64,000 nucleotides of DNA from Marinobacter pelagius. Lineage in GTDB: Bacteria; Pseudomonadota; Gammaproteobacteria; Pseudomonadales; Oleiphilaceae. The stretch covers positions 140,779 through 204,778 of the forward strand of contig NZ_QNRO01000006.1 of NCBI RefSeq assembly GCF_003315345.1, in the 5' to 3' direction. Position numbers and translations under genes: made by a program. This document shows positions 18,534 through 27,299 of this stretch, one piece after another; position 1 is the stretch's first letter; the number at the start of each line of letters is the position of its first letter. The notes beneath the pieces were generated by a model, which was given only the letters and a program-made list of their open reading frames with translations, was not told where the DNA came from and did not search any database.

Positions 18534-19151
18534 CTAGAACTCGTATCTCAGGCCGCCCGAAAACTGGAAGCTGTTCACTTCACTGCCGGTGTCTTCGAAC
18601 AGCTTTCCACCCTCGAACACCAGGAAGGTGTCATCCATCACCTCGATATCGAAGCCGGCCAGCCAGCTGGTGCTGAAGCCGCTGTCCGGGAATTCCTCGC
18701 CAAAGCTGCGATAGAAAACGTTGCGGTCGGCATCCGGGTTCTCGAGGGTGGCCTCGCCGTGAATGTAGGAAAACCCGAACTGGCCATAGACATTGGCGTA
18801 CTCGCCGAGGGGGTAGTGCATCCCGATGTACCAGCTGGCGAAATAATCCACCGCCAGGGTGAAGTCGCTGTCCGGGACCTCGGCATCCTTGTAGCCGCCC
18901 CCGGCGCGCAACTCCGCATGGAACAGGTCGGTGATGTGGCCGCCCACCACCAGGGTAGCGGCGCTGCCCCAGGCACGCTCAGCGGCGGGTCCGATGGTGC
19001 GGTGGTTGATGGCGGTAGCCAGCAGGCCAATGTAGTGCTTATCGGCCCTCGGGGTGGTTTCCTCGGCGAGGGCCTGTTGCGACGCCAGAAGGGCAAAGAG
19101 GTAGATCGGTGCCAGGGCGAATCGAAGGGCGGTGGGTACAACCTTTGTCAT
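18534..19151 (-). CDS. Outer membrane beta-barrel protein
   Basis: A 205-residue protein with a Sec signal peptide (hydrophobic core about residues 10-24, cleavage probable after ALA at 29). Alternating aromatic beta-strands follow, and the chain ends in LRYEF, the terminal phenylalanine typical of BAM-inserted barrels. The size suits an eight-stranded barrel of the OmpA-barrel/OmpW type. No catalytic motif was recognised and the ligand is unknown. It is a lone gene, convergent with rlmKL. Confidence 0.8.
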   Translation of the reverse strand: MTKVVPTALRFALAPIYLFALLASQQALAEETTPRADKHYIGLLATAINHRTIGPAAERAWGSAATLVVGGHITDLFHAELRAGGGYKDAEVPDSDFTLAVDYFASWYIGMHYPLGEYANVYGQFGFSYIHGEATLENPDADRNVFYRSFGEEFPDSGFSTSWLAGFDIEVMDDTFLVFEGGKLFEDTGSEVNSFQFSGGLRYEF

Positions 19152-19269
19152 TGTTATCAGGCTTCCTGACGGGTGAGCGGTTGGCCCGATTTTGCCCTGT
19201 GTAACGGTTTGTTACGTCGACTCGTGTCACAGTTCCCTGTGCCCAGTGTGGAGAGGGGAGGTCTAGAAA

Positions 19270-19365
19270 GGGGTCAGAAGAAGGTTTTCTTCAGACCCCG
19301 GCTTCGGCTTCAGCTCCGGAGTCAGGTGTAACTCCGGGGTCAGATGAACGCTTTCATCTGACCCC
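19270..19365. repeat. GGGGTCAGA palindromes, cluster A (two copies)
   Basis: Two 30-base near-perfect palindromes lie at 19270-19299 (AGAAGAA type, with a central-arm mismatch) and 19336-19365 (AGATGAA/TTCATCT type, perfect arms). Between them are degenerate CTCCGG(A/G)GTCAG direct repeats. The same palindromes recur four times at 34437-34631. The form resembles REP sequences mobilised by RAYT transposases. This inference rests on shape only; no transposase is in the window. Confidence 0.8.
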
Positions 19366-19390
19366 ATCTTCACGATCCCATCCCCGAGCC

Positions 19391-19876
19391 TCAGTCTTCG
19401 TCCAGGTAGCCCTCTTCCCTCGCCAGCAGCAGCAACGCATACACCCCGTTCTCCGGCAACTGCGGCTCCAGCCCCTCCTCGATCATCAGCTGATGGCGAC
19501 GATCCTCCAGGCTTTCCAGATCCAGGCCGGTAACCAGTTCGCTGATCGGCGCAATCTCGAAAGGCGCCTCGTGGCCCACGGCACTGAAGATTAGGTCCAC
19601 CAGGATCTCGTCGGGATCCAGGCCGTCGACGTACACGGTCTGGTCGGGCAGGTCTTCGTGCAGCTCCCTGACGAGCTCAATGAGCGGAACCCCCTGTTCC
19701 ATCAGGTAGCGGATATCGGTATCACCCGGATCGCCGTCGTCGGGTAGCCAGCTCTCATCCGGGGCAATGACCACGGCTTTCATCTGACCGTCACCGAGGG
19801 ACCAGGCAATCGCCGTCGGGAACAGGACATCGTCGGTCTGGCAGTATTCGATATCGAGAAATCTGGGTAGGGACAA
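19391..19876 (-). CDS. Uncharacterised acidic protein, possible nuclease-like fold
   Basis: A protein of 161 residues that I do not recognise firmly. The start is taken as TTG at 19876: GGAG lies about nine bases upstream, and the longer ATG frame (to 19981) would leave only 11 bp to the divergent aminopeptidase. The N-terminus (SLPRFLDIEYCQTDDVLFPTAIAW) has an Asp-x-Glu at residues 8-10 followed by an IAW strand, faintly like the first motif of DEDD 3'-5' exonucleases. The later His/Asp motif is not clear. The chain is acidic with no signal peptide, so it is probably cytoplasmic. Confidence 0.6.
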   Translation of the reverse strand: MSLPRFLDIEYCQTDDVLFPTAIAWSLGDGQMKAVVIAPDESWLPDDGDPGDTDIRYLMEQGVPLIELVRELHEDLPDQTVYVDGLDPDEILVDLIFSAVGHEAPFEIAPISELVTGLDLESLEDRRHQLMIEEGLEPQLPENGVYALLLLAREEGYLDED

Positions 19877-19992
19877 GGTCGTCTCCGCTCCGCCGCATGG
19901 GTGGATATAAGGAATGTCACTATGGCCTGTAGGAGCTGTTATCGCTTCATGCCATACTGTTACAACGCAATTATCAATCAATCAGGGACATC

Positions 19993-21282
19993 ATGGAACA
20001 CGTTGAATTTAACAAAGATTTGATTGAATTTCTGAACAGCTCACCGACTCCGTGGCATGCGGTGTCGACCATGAAAAGCCGGCTGGATGCCGCCGGATTC
20101 GAGCAGCTGGACGAGCGCGATGACTGGTCACTGGATCGTAACCGGGGATATTACGTCATTCGTAACGGCTCCTCTATCGTGGCCTTCCGAACCGGCAACA
20201 AAGATGTCTCCACCAGCGGTATCCGCATGGTTGGTGCCCACACGGACAGTCCCTGCCTGAAGGTCAAACCCAACCCGGAACTGCGCCGCAAGGGTTATTT
20301 CCAGCTTGGCGTCGAGGTCTACGGGGGCGTGTTGCTGAACCCGTGGTTTGACCGGGACCTGTCCCTGGCCGGTCGCGTCACCCTGTTGGACGAAGCCGGT
20401 GAGGTGCAGGATGTCCTGGTGGATTTCCGCAAGCCGGTCGCGTTCATTCCGAGCCTGGCGATCCACCTCGACCGGGAGGCCAACAGCAACCGGTCGATCA
20501 ACGCCCAGACCGATCTACCGCCGGTACTCATGCAGGTGCCGGAGGACGACACCACCAGTTTCGCGGATCTACTGAGCCAGCAGGTTGCTGCGGAAAGCGG
20601 TATCAAGGCCCGCAAGGTCCTGGGTTACGAGCTGAGCTTTTACGATGCCCAGCAGGCGGAATTCGTCGGGCTCCGGAACGAGTTTGTCGCCTCCGCCCGG
20701 ATGGACAATCTGCTGAGCTGCTACATCGGCCTGCAGTCCCTGATCCACACCTCCGGTGACGAGGCGGCGCTGCTGGTCTGCAACGACCACGAGGAAGTGG
20801 GCAGCATGTCCGCAGAGGGCGCGCAGGGGCCATTCCTGACCGCGGTCCTGGACCGCTGGTGCGGCGCCGGCAAAGCCCGGGCCATTGCCCATTCCATGAT
20901 GATCTCTGCGGATAATGCCCACGGGGTGCATCCGAACTACCTGGACAGACACGACGAGAATCACGGCCCGATCCTGAACCAGGGGCCGGTGATCAAGGTC
21001 AACCACAACCAGCGCTATGCGACCAACAGCCGGTCTGCGGCGTTGTATCGTCATATCAGCGATGAGCTAAGTCTGCCGCACCAGACCTTCGTCGTGCGCA
21101 GTGATATGGGCTGCGGCAGCACCATCGGCCCGCTGACCGCCGGCAACCTGGGTGTGACCACGCTGGATATCGGTGTGCCCCAGTTTGGTATGCACTCGAT
21201 CCGCGAGCTGATCGGAGCAGAGGATGGCTTCACCCTGTTCCGCGTGCTGGCGGAGTTCATGCAGCGTGAGAAAGTATTCTAG
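19993..21282 (+). CDS. apeB: M18 family zinc aminopeptidase
   Basis: A 429-residue dodecameric-type aspartyl/leucyl aminopeptidase that removes N-terminal residues from peptides. The zinc ligands and active site are seen in VGAHTDSPCLK (His), MDNLLSCY (Asp), CNDHEEVGSMS (catalytic and bridging Glu), ISADNAHGVHPNY (Asp) and FGMHSIRELIG (His). Length is normal for M18. The start ATG follows AGGGA. A hairpin at 21293-21325 ends the unit and also serves the tRNA that reads toward it. The exact residue preference cannot be told from sequence. Confidence 0.93.
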   Translation: MEHVEFNKDLIEFLNSSPTPWHAVSTMKSRLDAAGFEQLDERDDWSLDRNRGYYVIRNGSSIVAFRTGNKDVSTSGIRMVGAHTDSPCLKVKPNPELRRKGYFQLGVEVYGGVLLNPWFDRDLSLAGRVTLLDEAGEVQDVLVDFRKPVAFIPSLAIHLDREANSNRSINAQTDLPPVLMQVPEDDTTSFADLLSQQVAAESGIKARKVLGYELSFYDAQQAEFVGLRNEFVASARMDNLLSCYIGLQSLIHTSGDEAALLVCNDHEEVGSMSAEGAQGPFLTAVLDRWCGAGKARAIAHSMMISADNAHGVHPNYLDRHDENHGPILNQGPVIKVNHNQRYATNSRSAALYRHISDELSLPHQTFVVRSDMGCGSTIGPLTAGNLGVTTLDIGVPQFGMHSIRELIGAEDGFTLFRVLAEFMQREKVF

Positions 21283-21292
21283 GATAGAAATG

Positions 21293-21325
21293 AAAAAGGC
21301 CGCTGATCGGAAATCAGCGGCCTTT
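21293..21325 (-). terminator. Terminator hairpin between apeB and the second tRNA-Asn
   Basis: The stem AAAGGCCGCTGAT / ATCAGCGGCCTTT is followed on the minus strand by a short T-run. It lies ten bases beyond the tRNA 3' end, so it mainly ends the tRNA transcript and probably also stops apeB. Confidence 0.85.
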
Positions 21326-21334
21326 CGGAATAAG

Positions 21335-21410
21335 TGGCTCCCCGAGCTGGGCTCGAACCAGCGACAAACGGATTAACAGTCCGTTGCTCTACCAACTGAG
21401 CTATCGGGGA
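21335..21410 (-). tRNA. tRNA-Asn(GTT), second identical copy
   Basis: A 76-base tRNA with encoded CCA, identical over its whole length to the tRNA at 6644-6719 and in the same orientation. Anticodon GTT. Its terminator stem differs from that of the first copy, while its promoter is nearly the same. Confidence 0.97.
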
Positions 21411-21430
21411 ACAATGTCGAAGTGGCGCGC

Positions 21431-21459
21431 ATATTAAGCGCTTTGATTTGAGTCGTCAA
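21431..21459 (-). promoter_or_regulatory. Sigma-70 promoter of tRNA-Asn (second copy)
   Basis: On the minus strand there is TTGACG at 21454-21459, a 17-base spacer, and TAATAT at 21431-21436, with a GCGC discriminator. Confidence 0.85.
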
Positions 21460-21483
21460 CCCCCTGAATTGAAAGGTTAAAAA

Positions 21484-22449
21484 TTGTACGGAAGCAAGAC
21501 GTTACGGTACCGGCCACCGGTATGGCTGAGGAACGGCCACGTGCAATCGGTATGGCCAACCCTGTTTCGGTCCGTGCCGATGCAGGAGCCTGTTCGCGAA
21601 GTATTGCCCACCCTGGATGAAGACGAGCTGCAGCTGGACTGGTACCGTCAGGGCAGTGATCGCCTGGCGGTCATCTCCCATGGCTTGGAAGGGCATAGCC
21701 GCAGACCCTACGTGCTTGGCCTGGCCCGGGCCCTGCTGGCTGAGGGTTGGGACGTGCTGGCCTGGAACTACCGATCCTGTGGCGGTGTGATGAACCTTCA
21801 ACCCCGTTTCTATCACAGTGGTGCCACCGGGGATCTGACCCACGTGGTCAATCACGCTCTCGCCGGCGATTACAAATCCCTGTTCCTGTCAGGCTTCAGC
21901 ATGGGCGGTAACCTGACGCTGCTGTACCTGGGGCAGCAGGGTGAGATGGTGGACAGCCGGATCTGTGGCGCCGTGACCTATTCGGTGCCCTGTGACCTGG
22001 CCGGCAGCGCGGAGGTGCTTGCACGTCCCAGTCGCCGGATCTATATGCAGAGATTTTTGAAGGACCTGCACGTGAAAATGCAGGAGAAATCGAGAAGGTT
22101 TCCAGATCTTATTGATACAGAAGGGTTTGAGTCGATCCGGACATTCAGGGAGTTCGATGACCGCTATACCGCACCCCTGCACGGGTTCCGGAATGCCGAG
22201 GATTACTGGGCACAATGTTCGGCCCTGCCGCGTCTTCGGGATATCCGGGTACCTGCGCTGATGATCAATGCCACGGATGACCCGTTCCTGTCCCCAAATT
22301 GCTTTCCGGAGACGCGAAAGCTGTTGGGCGACCATGTGCGCCTCGAAGCACCCCGGTGGGGCGGGCATGTCGGCTTTGTCGAGCACGCGCAGGACGGATT
22401 TTATTGGTCGGAACGCCGGGCGCTGGGCTTCCTCAGCCACCTGTCATGA
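21484..22449 (+). CDS. YheT-family alpha/beta hydrolase
   Basis: A 321-residue alpha/beta-hydrolase of the YheT/ABHD1-3 group, probably a short-chain esterase. The nucleophile elbow is GFSMGG with Ser139. The acid is likely in NATDDPFLSP and the base in WGGHVGFVEH. The family opening (PPVWLRNGHVQSVWPTL) is clear. The start appears to be TTG at 21484, preceded by AAAGG; no ATG lies nearby in this frame. The 3' end overlaps the convergent tesA by six bases. The physiological substrate is not known for this family. Confidence 0.9.
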   Translation: MYGSKTLRYRPPVWLRNGHVQSVWPTLFRSVPMQEPVREVLPTLDEDELQLDWYRQGSDRLAVISHGLEGHSRRPYVLGLARALLAEGWDVLAWNYRSCGGVMNLQPRFYHSGATGDLTHVVNHALAGDYKSLFLSGFSMGGNLTLLYLGQQGEMVDSRICGAVTYSVPCDLAGSAEVLARPSRRIYMQRFLKDLHVKMQEKSRRFPDLIDTEGFESIRTFREFDDRYTAPLHGFRNAEDYWAQCSALPRLRDIRVPALMINATDDPFLSPNCFPETRKLLGDHVRLEAPRWGGHVGFVEHAQDGFYWSERRALGFLSHLS

Positions 22450-23100
22450 GCCGGTAGCGGCTGTACGCGCTTCTTCCAGCATGGGTTCAAGTACCGGCCA
22501 GACCTTGTCCAGGAGTTTCGGTTGGGCCTGTTCGGTCGGGTGAATGCCGTCCTCCTGCATCATGTTCTCATGGTTGTAGATGCCATCCAGGAAGAAGGGA
22601 ACCAGTTCGGTGTTGTAACGGTCCGAGAGTGTCGGATACAGCTCCGCAAACATCCGCGTGTATCGGGGCCCGTAGTTGGGCGGCATCTGCATGCCCACCA
22701 GCAGTGCTTTTGCGCCGGACTGCTGGGTGTCCTCGATCATGGACGCCAGGTTGGACTCGATCACGTTCGGCGGAAAGCCCCTTAGCCCGTCATTGCCTCC
22801 CAGTTCGATGACCACGACCTCGGGGTCGTGCTTCTCGATCAGCTCGGGCAGTCGTCTTGCGCCGCCATCGGTGGTTTCACCACTGATACTGGCGTTGACC
22901 ACCTGCCAGTGGCTCAGACCGTTTTGTTCCAGGCGCTGGCGCAGCAGCTGGACCCAGGCGGTTTCGGAGGGCACGCCATAGGCGGCACTGAGGCTGTCAC
23001 CCATGATCAGGATGGTGTTCTGACTGGCCAGTGCCGGAGCGGCCAGGGTAGTGGCCAGCACCAGAAGGATTGATCTGGCGTGCAGCAATAGCGTATCCAT
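22444..23100 (-). CDS. tesA: Arylesterase / acyl-CoA thioesterase I, periplasmic SGNH hydrolase
   Basis: A 218-residue TesA-type lipase, thioesterase and lysophospholipase. The signal peptide is residues 1-25 (cleavage after ALA). The catalytic block I is MGDSLSAAYG with Ser36, the oxyanion GGND is in ELGGNDGLRG, and block V is EDGIHP. The start at 23100 was chosen because it begins the signal peptide; the frame is open 41 codons further upstream with no fitting sequence. It is divergent from ybbA, the conserved arrangement in E. coli and Pseudomonas. Confidence 0.95.
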   Translation of the reverse strand: MDTLLLHARSILLVLATTLAAPALASQNTILIMGDSLSAAYGVPSETAWVQLLRQRLEQNGLSHWQVVNASISGETTDGGARRLPELIEKHDPEVVVIELGGNDGLRGFPPNVIESNLASMIEDTQQSGAKALLVGMQMPPNYGPRYTRMFAELYPTLSDRYNTELVPFFLDGIYNHENMMQEDGIHPTEQAQPKLLDKVWPVLEPMLEEARTAATGS

Positions 23101-23154
23101 AGACAATTCGTTTACCTTGATAAAGCGTTTTAAACCATTGAGCCGGGAGTGCCC

Positions 23155-23883
23155 GTGAATCAGATGACCAAACCGACACCTGAAAGCCAGCCCCCGATGT
23201 TGCGAGTAAAAGACCTCTCTCATCGGGTGCGCCTGGAAACCGATACGTTGACGATCTTGCAGGGGGTCAACCTGGAAATCAATCGTGGAGAATCAGTAGC
23301 CATCGTCGGTCGCTCCGGCTCGGGGAAGACCACGCTGCTGGGCCTGCTCGCGGGGCTGGACACGCCAACCGAGGGATCGGTGGAACTCGACGGTGCTACC
23401 ATCAGCCAGTTGAGCGAGGACGAGCGGGCGCAACTGCGGGCCAGCCGGGTCGGCTTCGTGTTCCAGTCTTTCCAGCTGCTTCCGGCGCTGACCGCTCTTG
23501 AAAACGTCATGCTGCCACTGGAGCTGGCTGGCATCGAGGATCCGGAGAAGCGCGCCCGGGAATTGCTCGAGCGGGTCGGGCTCGGTGAACGCCTGACCCA
23601 CACGCCGCGGCAGTTGTCCGGCGGTGAGCAACAGCGGGTGGCGATCGCCCGGGCCTTTGCCTCCGAGCCCGTCGTACTGTTTGCGGACGAACCCACTGGC
23701 AACCTGGACAACCGCACCGGCCAGGCGGTCTCGGACCTGCTGATGGCACTCAACCGGGAGCAGGGCACCACCCTGGTGATGGTCACCCACGATGAGCACC
23801 TCGCGGCCCGGTGCGCTCGCCAGTTCCATATCGAGGCAGGACAACTGACCGAGCCCAACGAGCTCGGGGAGCCGGTATCCTGA
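23155..23883 (+). CDS. ybbA: ABC transporter ATP-binding protein, YbbA/LolD type
   Basis: A roughly 242-residue MacB/LolD-class ATPase. It has Walker A GRSGSGKTTLL, Q-loop FVFQSFQLLPALTA, signature LSGGEQQRVAIARAF, Walker B VVLFADEPTGNLD and switch MVTHDEHLA. It powers the FtsX-type permease encoded next. GTG at 23155 has GGGAG five bases before its spacer. GTG at 23149 or ATG at 23164 are other possible starts in frame. The stop overlaps the permease ATG (TGATG). The likely role is mechanical extraction of a lipophilic envelope substrate. Confidence 0.93.
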   Translation: MNQMTKPTPESQPPMLRVKDLSHRVRLETDTLTILQGVNLEINRGESVAIVGRSGSGKTTLLGLLAGLDTPTEGSVELDGATISQLSEDERAQLRASRVGFVFQSFQLLPALTALENVMLPLELAGIEDPEKRARELLERVGLGERLTHTPRQLSGGEQQRVAIARAFASEPVVLFADEPTGNLDNRTGQAVSDLLMALNREQGTTLVMVTHDEHLAARCARQFHIEAGQLTEPNELGEPVS

Positions 23884-26369
23884 TGGCTGCTGAACAGAAA
23901 CTCATGTCCGTGCGCCGAGACTGGCGCGAGCGGGATGTGCGGGTGGTGCTGGCGGCTTTGGTGATTGCCGTTGCCACGGTGGCGACCATTGCGCTGTTTG
24001 CCAGCCAGCTGCAACGGACCCTGGTAACCTCTGCCAGCTCTTTCCTGGCGGCGGATCGTCAGCTGGAAGCCGAAAATGGCCGGCCTATCCCGGATTCGTG
24101 GTTGCAGGAAGCCGATGCCCGGGGCCTTGAAACCGGTCAGATGGTTGAATTCTCAACCATGGTATTCGGGGGCGGCGGCTTCCAGCTGGTGTCCGTCAAG
24201 GCCGTCAGCAATGAATACCCGCTTCGGGGCGAGATTGAAATTCAGTCCGGGCCGGACAGCCCCCGGGCATTGGTCCAGTCCGGTCCGAAACCCGGAGAGG
24301 TCTGGATCAATCCCCGCTTGCTGCGATTGCTGGAATTGCAGATAGGCGACTCGCTGGAAGTGGGCAACCTGGAGCTTACGGTGTCCGGCCTGCTGATCCG
24401 GGAGCCGGACGGCGGTTTCCGGCTGTCTGCGCTCGCTCCGAGGGTGATGATGCACAAGGACGATGTGCGAGCCACAGGCGTGGTTCAGGAAGGCAGCCGG
24501 GTGGAATACGTCTATCTGTTCGCCGGTGAGGAAGCCGCCCTGGAAGGCTATTACGAGTGGCTGCAACCGCAACTGGAGCCCAGCCATGAATGGGAAGGTG
24601 TGCGGGACGGTGAGACCTTCTCCCGGTCACTCCAGCGAGCCGAACGCTTCCTGCTGCTCGGTGGCAGTCTGGCGGTACTGCTGGCCGCCGTGGCGGTCGC
24701 CGTGGCCAGTCGGCAGTATGCGTTGTCCCAGCGGGACACGGTGGCGCTGCTGAAAACCCTGGGGCTCAATGGCGCCGGTATCGGGCGGCTGTACCTCAGA
24801 AGATTGCTGCTGTGGGGCGTGACCGGCATCGTCGGCGGCCTGCTGGTGGCGCTCCCACTGTTCTGGCTGCTGGCATCTATGCTCAGTGATGTGCTGGAGC
24901 GCCCAGTGGACATTTCCCTGGACCCGGCTGCGCTTACCCCTGCGCTGCTGACCGCACTGGTTTCGCTGTTCGCATTTGCCTATCCGCCCATTCGCCGGCT
25001 TCGGAACGTGCCGGCCATGCGGGTGCTGCGCAGTCAGCCCGGCGAGAGCGGCCGCGAGGCCTGGCCGGATATGCTGGTGGCCATTGTCGCCATCTTCGGG
25101 CTGGTCTGGCTCTACGCCGGTGAGCTGGCCCTGGTGGTATCACTCCTCGGTGGTCTGGTTCTGCTGCTGGCGGCACTGGGGCTGCTCGGATGGGCGATGG
25201 TGACGGTGTTGCGCCGGGTTCGGGGTGGCGGTAACGCGTGGCGTCTGGCTCTGGTCGGGTTGTACCGGCACCGGAATGCCAGCCTTTCCCAGATTGCGGT
25301 CTTCGCCATGACCCTCATGCTGGCGGCCACCCTGGTGCTGGTGCGCACCTCGTTGCTGAATGACTGGCAGGCGCAGTTACCGGAGGATGCCCCCAACCAT
25401 TTCCTGATCAACATCGCGCCGGACACCGTCGATGAGGTTGCCGGATTCTGGGAGGAACGGGGGCAGCCGCTGGAGGAGCTATATCCCATGGTTCGGGGAC
25501 GGCTTACCGAGTTGAATGGCCAACCGGTGAAAGAAGCCGTGAGCAAGGACGAGCGCATCGGTGCCCTGAATCGCGAACTCAATCTGACCTGGATGGAGTC
25601 GCCGCCGGAAAACAACGAAATCATCGAAGGCCAGTGGTTTGCCGATGGTGTGCAGACTGGCGTCTCGGTCGAGTCGGAACTGGCCGCGCGGCTGGGGCTG
25701 CAGCTGGGGGATAAGCTGACCTTTACCATTGGCTCGCAGCAGGTGACCGAGCCCGTGACCAGCATTCGTACCGTCCAGTGGGACAGCATGAAACCGAACT
25801 TTTACATGGCCTTCCCTCCGGGTGGGGGCCTGGAAGGATTGCCCGCCACCTGGATTACCAGCTTCTATCTCCCGCCGGAGAAGAAAACGGCACTGAATGC
25901 CTTCTCGCGGCAATTCCCCACTGTATCGGTACTGGAGATCGACCATATCATCAGCCGGATACAGGAGATTGTGCAGCAGGTGACGCGGGCCATCGAGGCG
26001 ATTCTGGCCCTGATCCTGGCCGCTGCGCTGGTGGTGATGGCTGCCGTGGTCAGTGCCACACTTCAGGACCGTCAGCGCGAGGGTGCGCTGCTCCGGACCC
26101 TGGGCGGGCGGCAGTCGTTGCTGGTGCGCAGTACCATGCTGGAGTTTGCGGTGCTGGGTGGTTTTGCCGGCCTGCTGGGTGTGGTTGCCGCGGAGGCGGC
26201 GGTTTACGCCTTGCAGTTCCGTATGTTCGAGGGCAGCTTCAACTGGCATTGGCAGGTCATCATTCCAATCCCGATCATCAGTGCCGTCGTGCTGTCCCTG
26301 TTTGGGCGCTGGCAGTTGCGGCCGGTCCTGAGCGTTTCGCCCATGCTGCTGCTGCGTCGGCTCGAGTAA
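23883..26369 (+). CDS. ybbP: ABC transporter permease with two FtsX-like domains (YbbP type)
   Basis: An 828-residue inner membrane permease. It has one N-terminal membrane segment (about 20-42), a large periplasmic region, two FtsX-type bundles with several hydrophobic helices (about 255-420 and 450-510 region), and a C-terminal FtsX domain (VSATLQDRQREGALLRTLGGR). The start ATG at 23883 overlaps the ybbA stop. With ybbA it forms a four-plus-four helix exporter of the MacB superfamily. The pairing with tesA suggests a shared lipid or acyl substrate, which is inference. It is convergent with the next gene, six bases apart. Confidence 0.92.
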   Translation: MAAEQKLMSVRRDWRERDVRVVLAALVIAVATVATIALFASQLQRTLVTSASSFLAADRQLEAENGRPIPDSWLQEADARGLETGQMVEFSTMVFGGGGFQLVSVKAVSNEYPLRGEIEIQSGPDSPRALVQSGPKPGEVWINPRLLRLLELQIGDSLEVGNLELTVSGLLIREPDGGFRLSALAPRVMMHKDDVRATGVVQEGSRVEYVYLFAGEEAALEGYYEWLQPQLEPSHEWEGVRDGETFSRSLQRAERFLLLGGSLAVLLAAVAVAVASRQYALSQRDTVALLKTLGLNGAGIGRLYLRRLLLWGVTGIVGGLLVALPLFWLLASMLSDVLERPVDISLDPAALTPALLTALVSLFAFAYPPIRRLRNVPAMRVLRSQPGESGREAWPDMLVAIVAIFGLVWLYAGELALVVSLLGGLVLLLAALGLLGWAMVTVLRRVRGGGNAWRLALVGLYRHRNASLSQIAVFAMTLMLAATLVLVRTSLLNDWQAQLPEDAPNHFLINIAPDTVDEVAGFWEERGQPLEELYPMVRGRLTELNGQPVKEAVSKDERIGALNRELNLTWMESPPENNEIIEGQWFADGVQTGVSVESELAARLGLQLGDKLTFTIGSQQVTEPVTSIRTVQWDSMKPNFYMAFPPGGGLEGLPATWITSFYLPPEKKTALNAFSRQFPTVSVLEIDHIISRIQEIVQQVTRAIEAILALILAAALVVMAAVVSATLQDRQREGALLRTLGGRQSLLVRSTMLEFAVLGGFAGLLGVVAAEAAVYALQFRMFEGSFNWHWQVIIPIPIISAVVLSLFGRWQLRPVLSVSPMLLLRRLE

Positions 26370-26375
26370 GGCTGA

Positions 26376-27146
26376 TCAACGGTAATTCTCGAGGATGGCA
26401 TCGAGTTCGCCATTCTCGCGAATCCTGGCCAGTTCTCGGTTGAATGCCTTGGCGAAGTCCTGCCAGTCCTTGCGCAGCATGATCCGGAACCCGAAGGTAC
26501 TGATGCTTTCTGCGGAAGTGCGGAACTGCTCCCGCAGGCCTTCGTTCCTCAGGAACCACTGCCCGACAAGCCGGTCGGCGACGGCGGCGTCGAAACGGTT
26601 CCCGTGCAGCACGTAAAAGAACATGTCCCGATCCCGGGCAACGTCGAAACGTCGAATCTTGCCGGACTCGAAGTAGGACTCCAGGGTCGGGTAGATGTAA
26701 CCGAGGTGGGTCACGATGGTTTTGGAGAACAGGTCCTCCGGGGTTCGGTATGTCAGCTCCGATGCTTCCGGAATGAAGAAGACTTCCTCGATGGCCACCA
26801 CGGCATCGGTGAACAGGAACTTTTCCGGTTCATCAGTCCATTCCCGGGCCCGGGGCGTGGCATCGATGTAACCCTCAAGAAGCATCTGGTCTACCCGTTT
26901 ACGGGGAATCTTCTTCGCAATCAGGTCATAGCCGAGCCGGTCTGTAATCAGCGACATGACATCCCACATGATGCCCGAGGGCTCACGATTCTCAACGATG
27001 AGGTAGGGTGGATATCCGTTCGGGGAAACGTTGAAAAGTAATGTCTGTTTTTCGGAGGTTGCGCTGGCGGTTGCCGGGAACAGGATGGCCGTGGACAAAA
27101 GGAACAGGGAGGCCAGGGCCAGGGAGGAGGTCTTGCGGTCTGTCAT
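26376..27146 (-). CDS. Periplasmic solute-binding protein, family 3
   Basis: A 256-residue protein with a signal peptide (residues 1-29, cleavage near ASA-TS) and a bacterial extracellular solute-binding family 3 fold. The family pattern appears in GYPPYLIVENREPSGIMWDV, RVDQMLLEGYIDATPRAREWT and the C-terminal FNRELARIRENGELDAILENY. No ABC permease or ATPase is beside it. It may be an orphan binding protein or a sensor-like scavenging protein. It stands alone between ybbP and the alcohol dehydrogenase operon. The ligand is unknown, though amino acids are usual for the family. Confidence 0.85.
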   Translation of the reverse strand: MTDRKTSSLALASLFLLSTAILFPATASATSEKQTLLFNVSPNGYPPYLIVENREPSGIMWDVMSLITDRLGYDLIAKKIPRKRVDQMLLEGYIDATPRAREWTDEPEKFLFTDAVVAIEEVFFIPEASELTYRTPEDLFSKTIVTHLGYIYPTLESYFESGKIRRFDVARDRDMFFYVLHGNRFDAAVADRLVGQWFLRNEGLREQFRTSAESISTFGFRIMLRKDWQDFAKAFNRELARIRENGELDAILENYR

Positions 27147-27299
27147 GTTTGGACTCTGATGGCGTCGTGAACGTTACTCAGGGTAATCCGGCTACCTCCC
27201 TGCCAGCTTGCCGTGCAATTGTTACCGTAATGACGGCCGATTTCAATTATTCCGGTTCTTTCTTTTGCGCTGGATCAAACGGGCCCGAAGGCCCGTCGC

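Noticed and set aside
6644..21410. Integrated element bounded by tRNA-Asn direct repeats
   Set aside because: The repeats are complete tRNA genes each with its own promoter, and the block between them is core housekeeping genes with no integrase.
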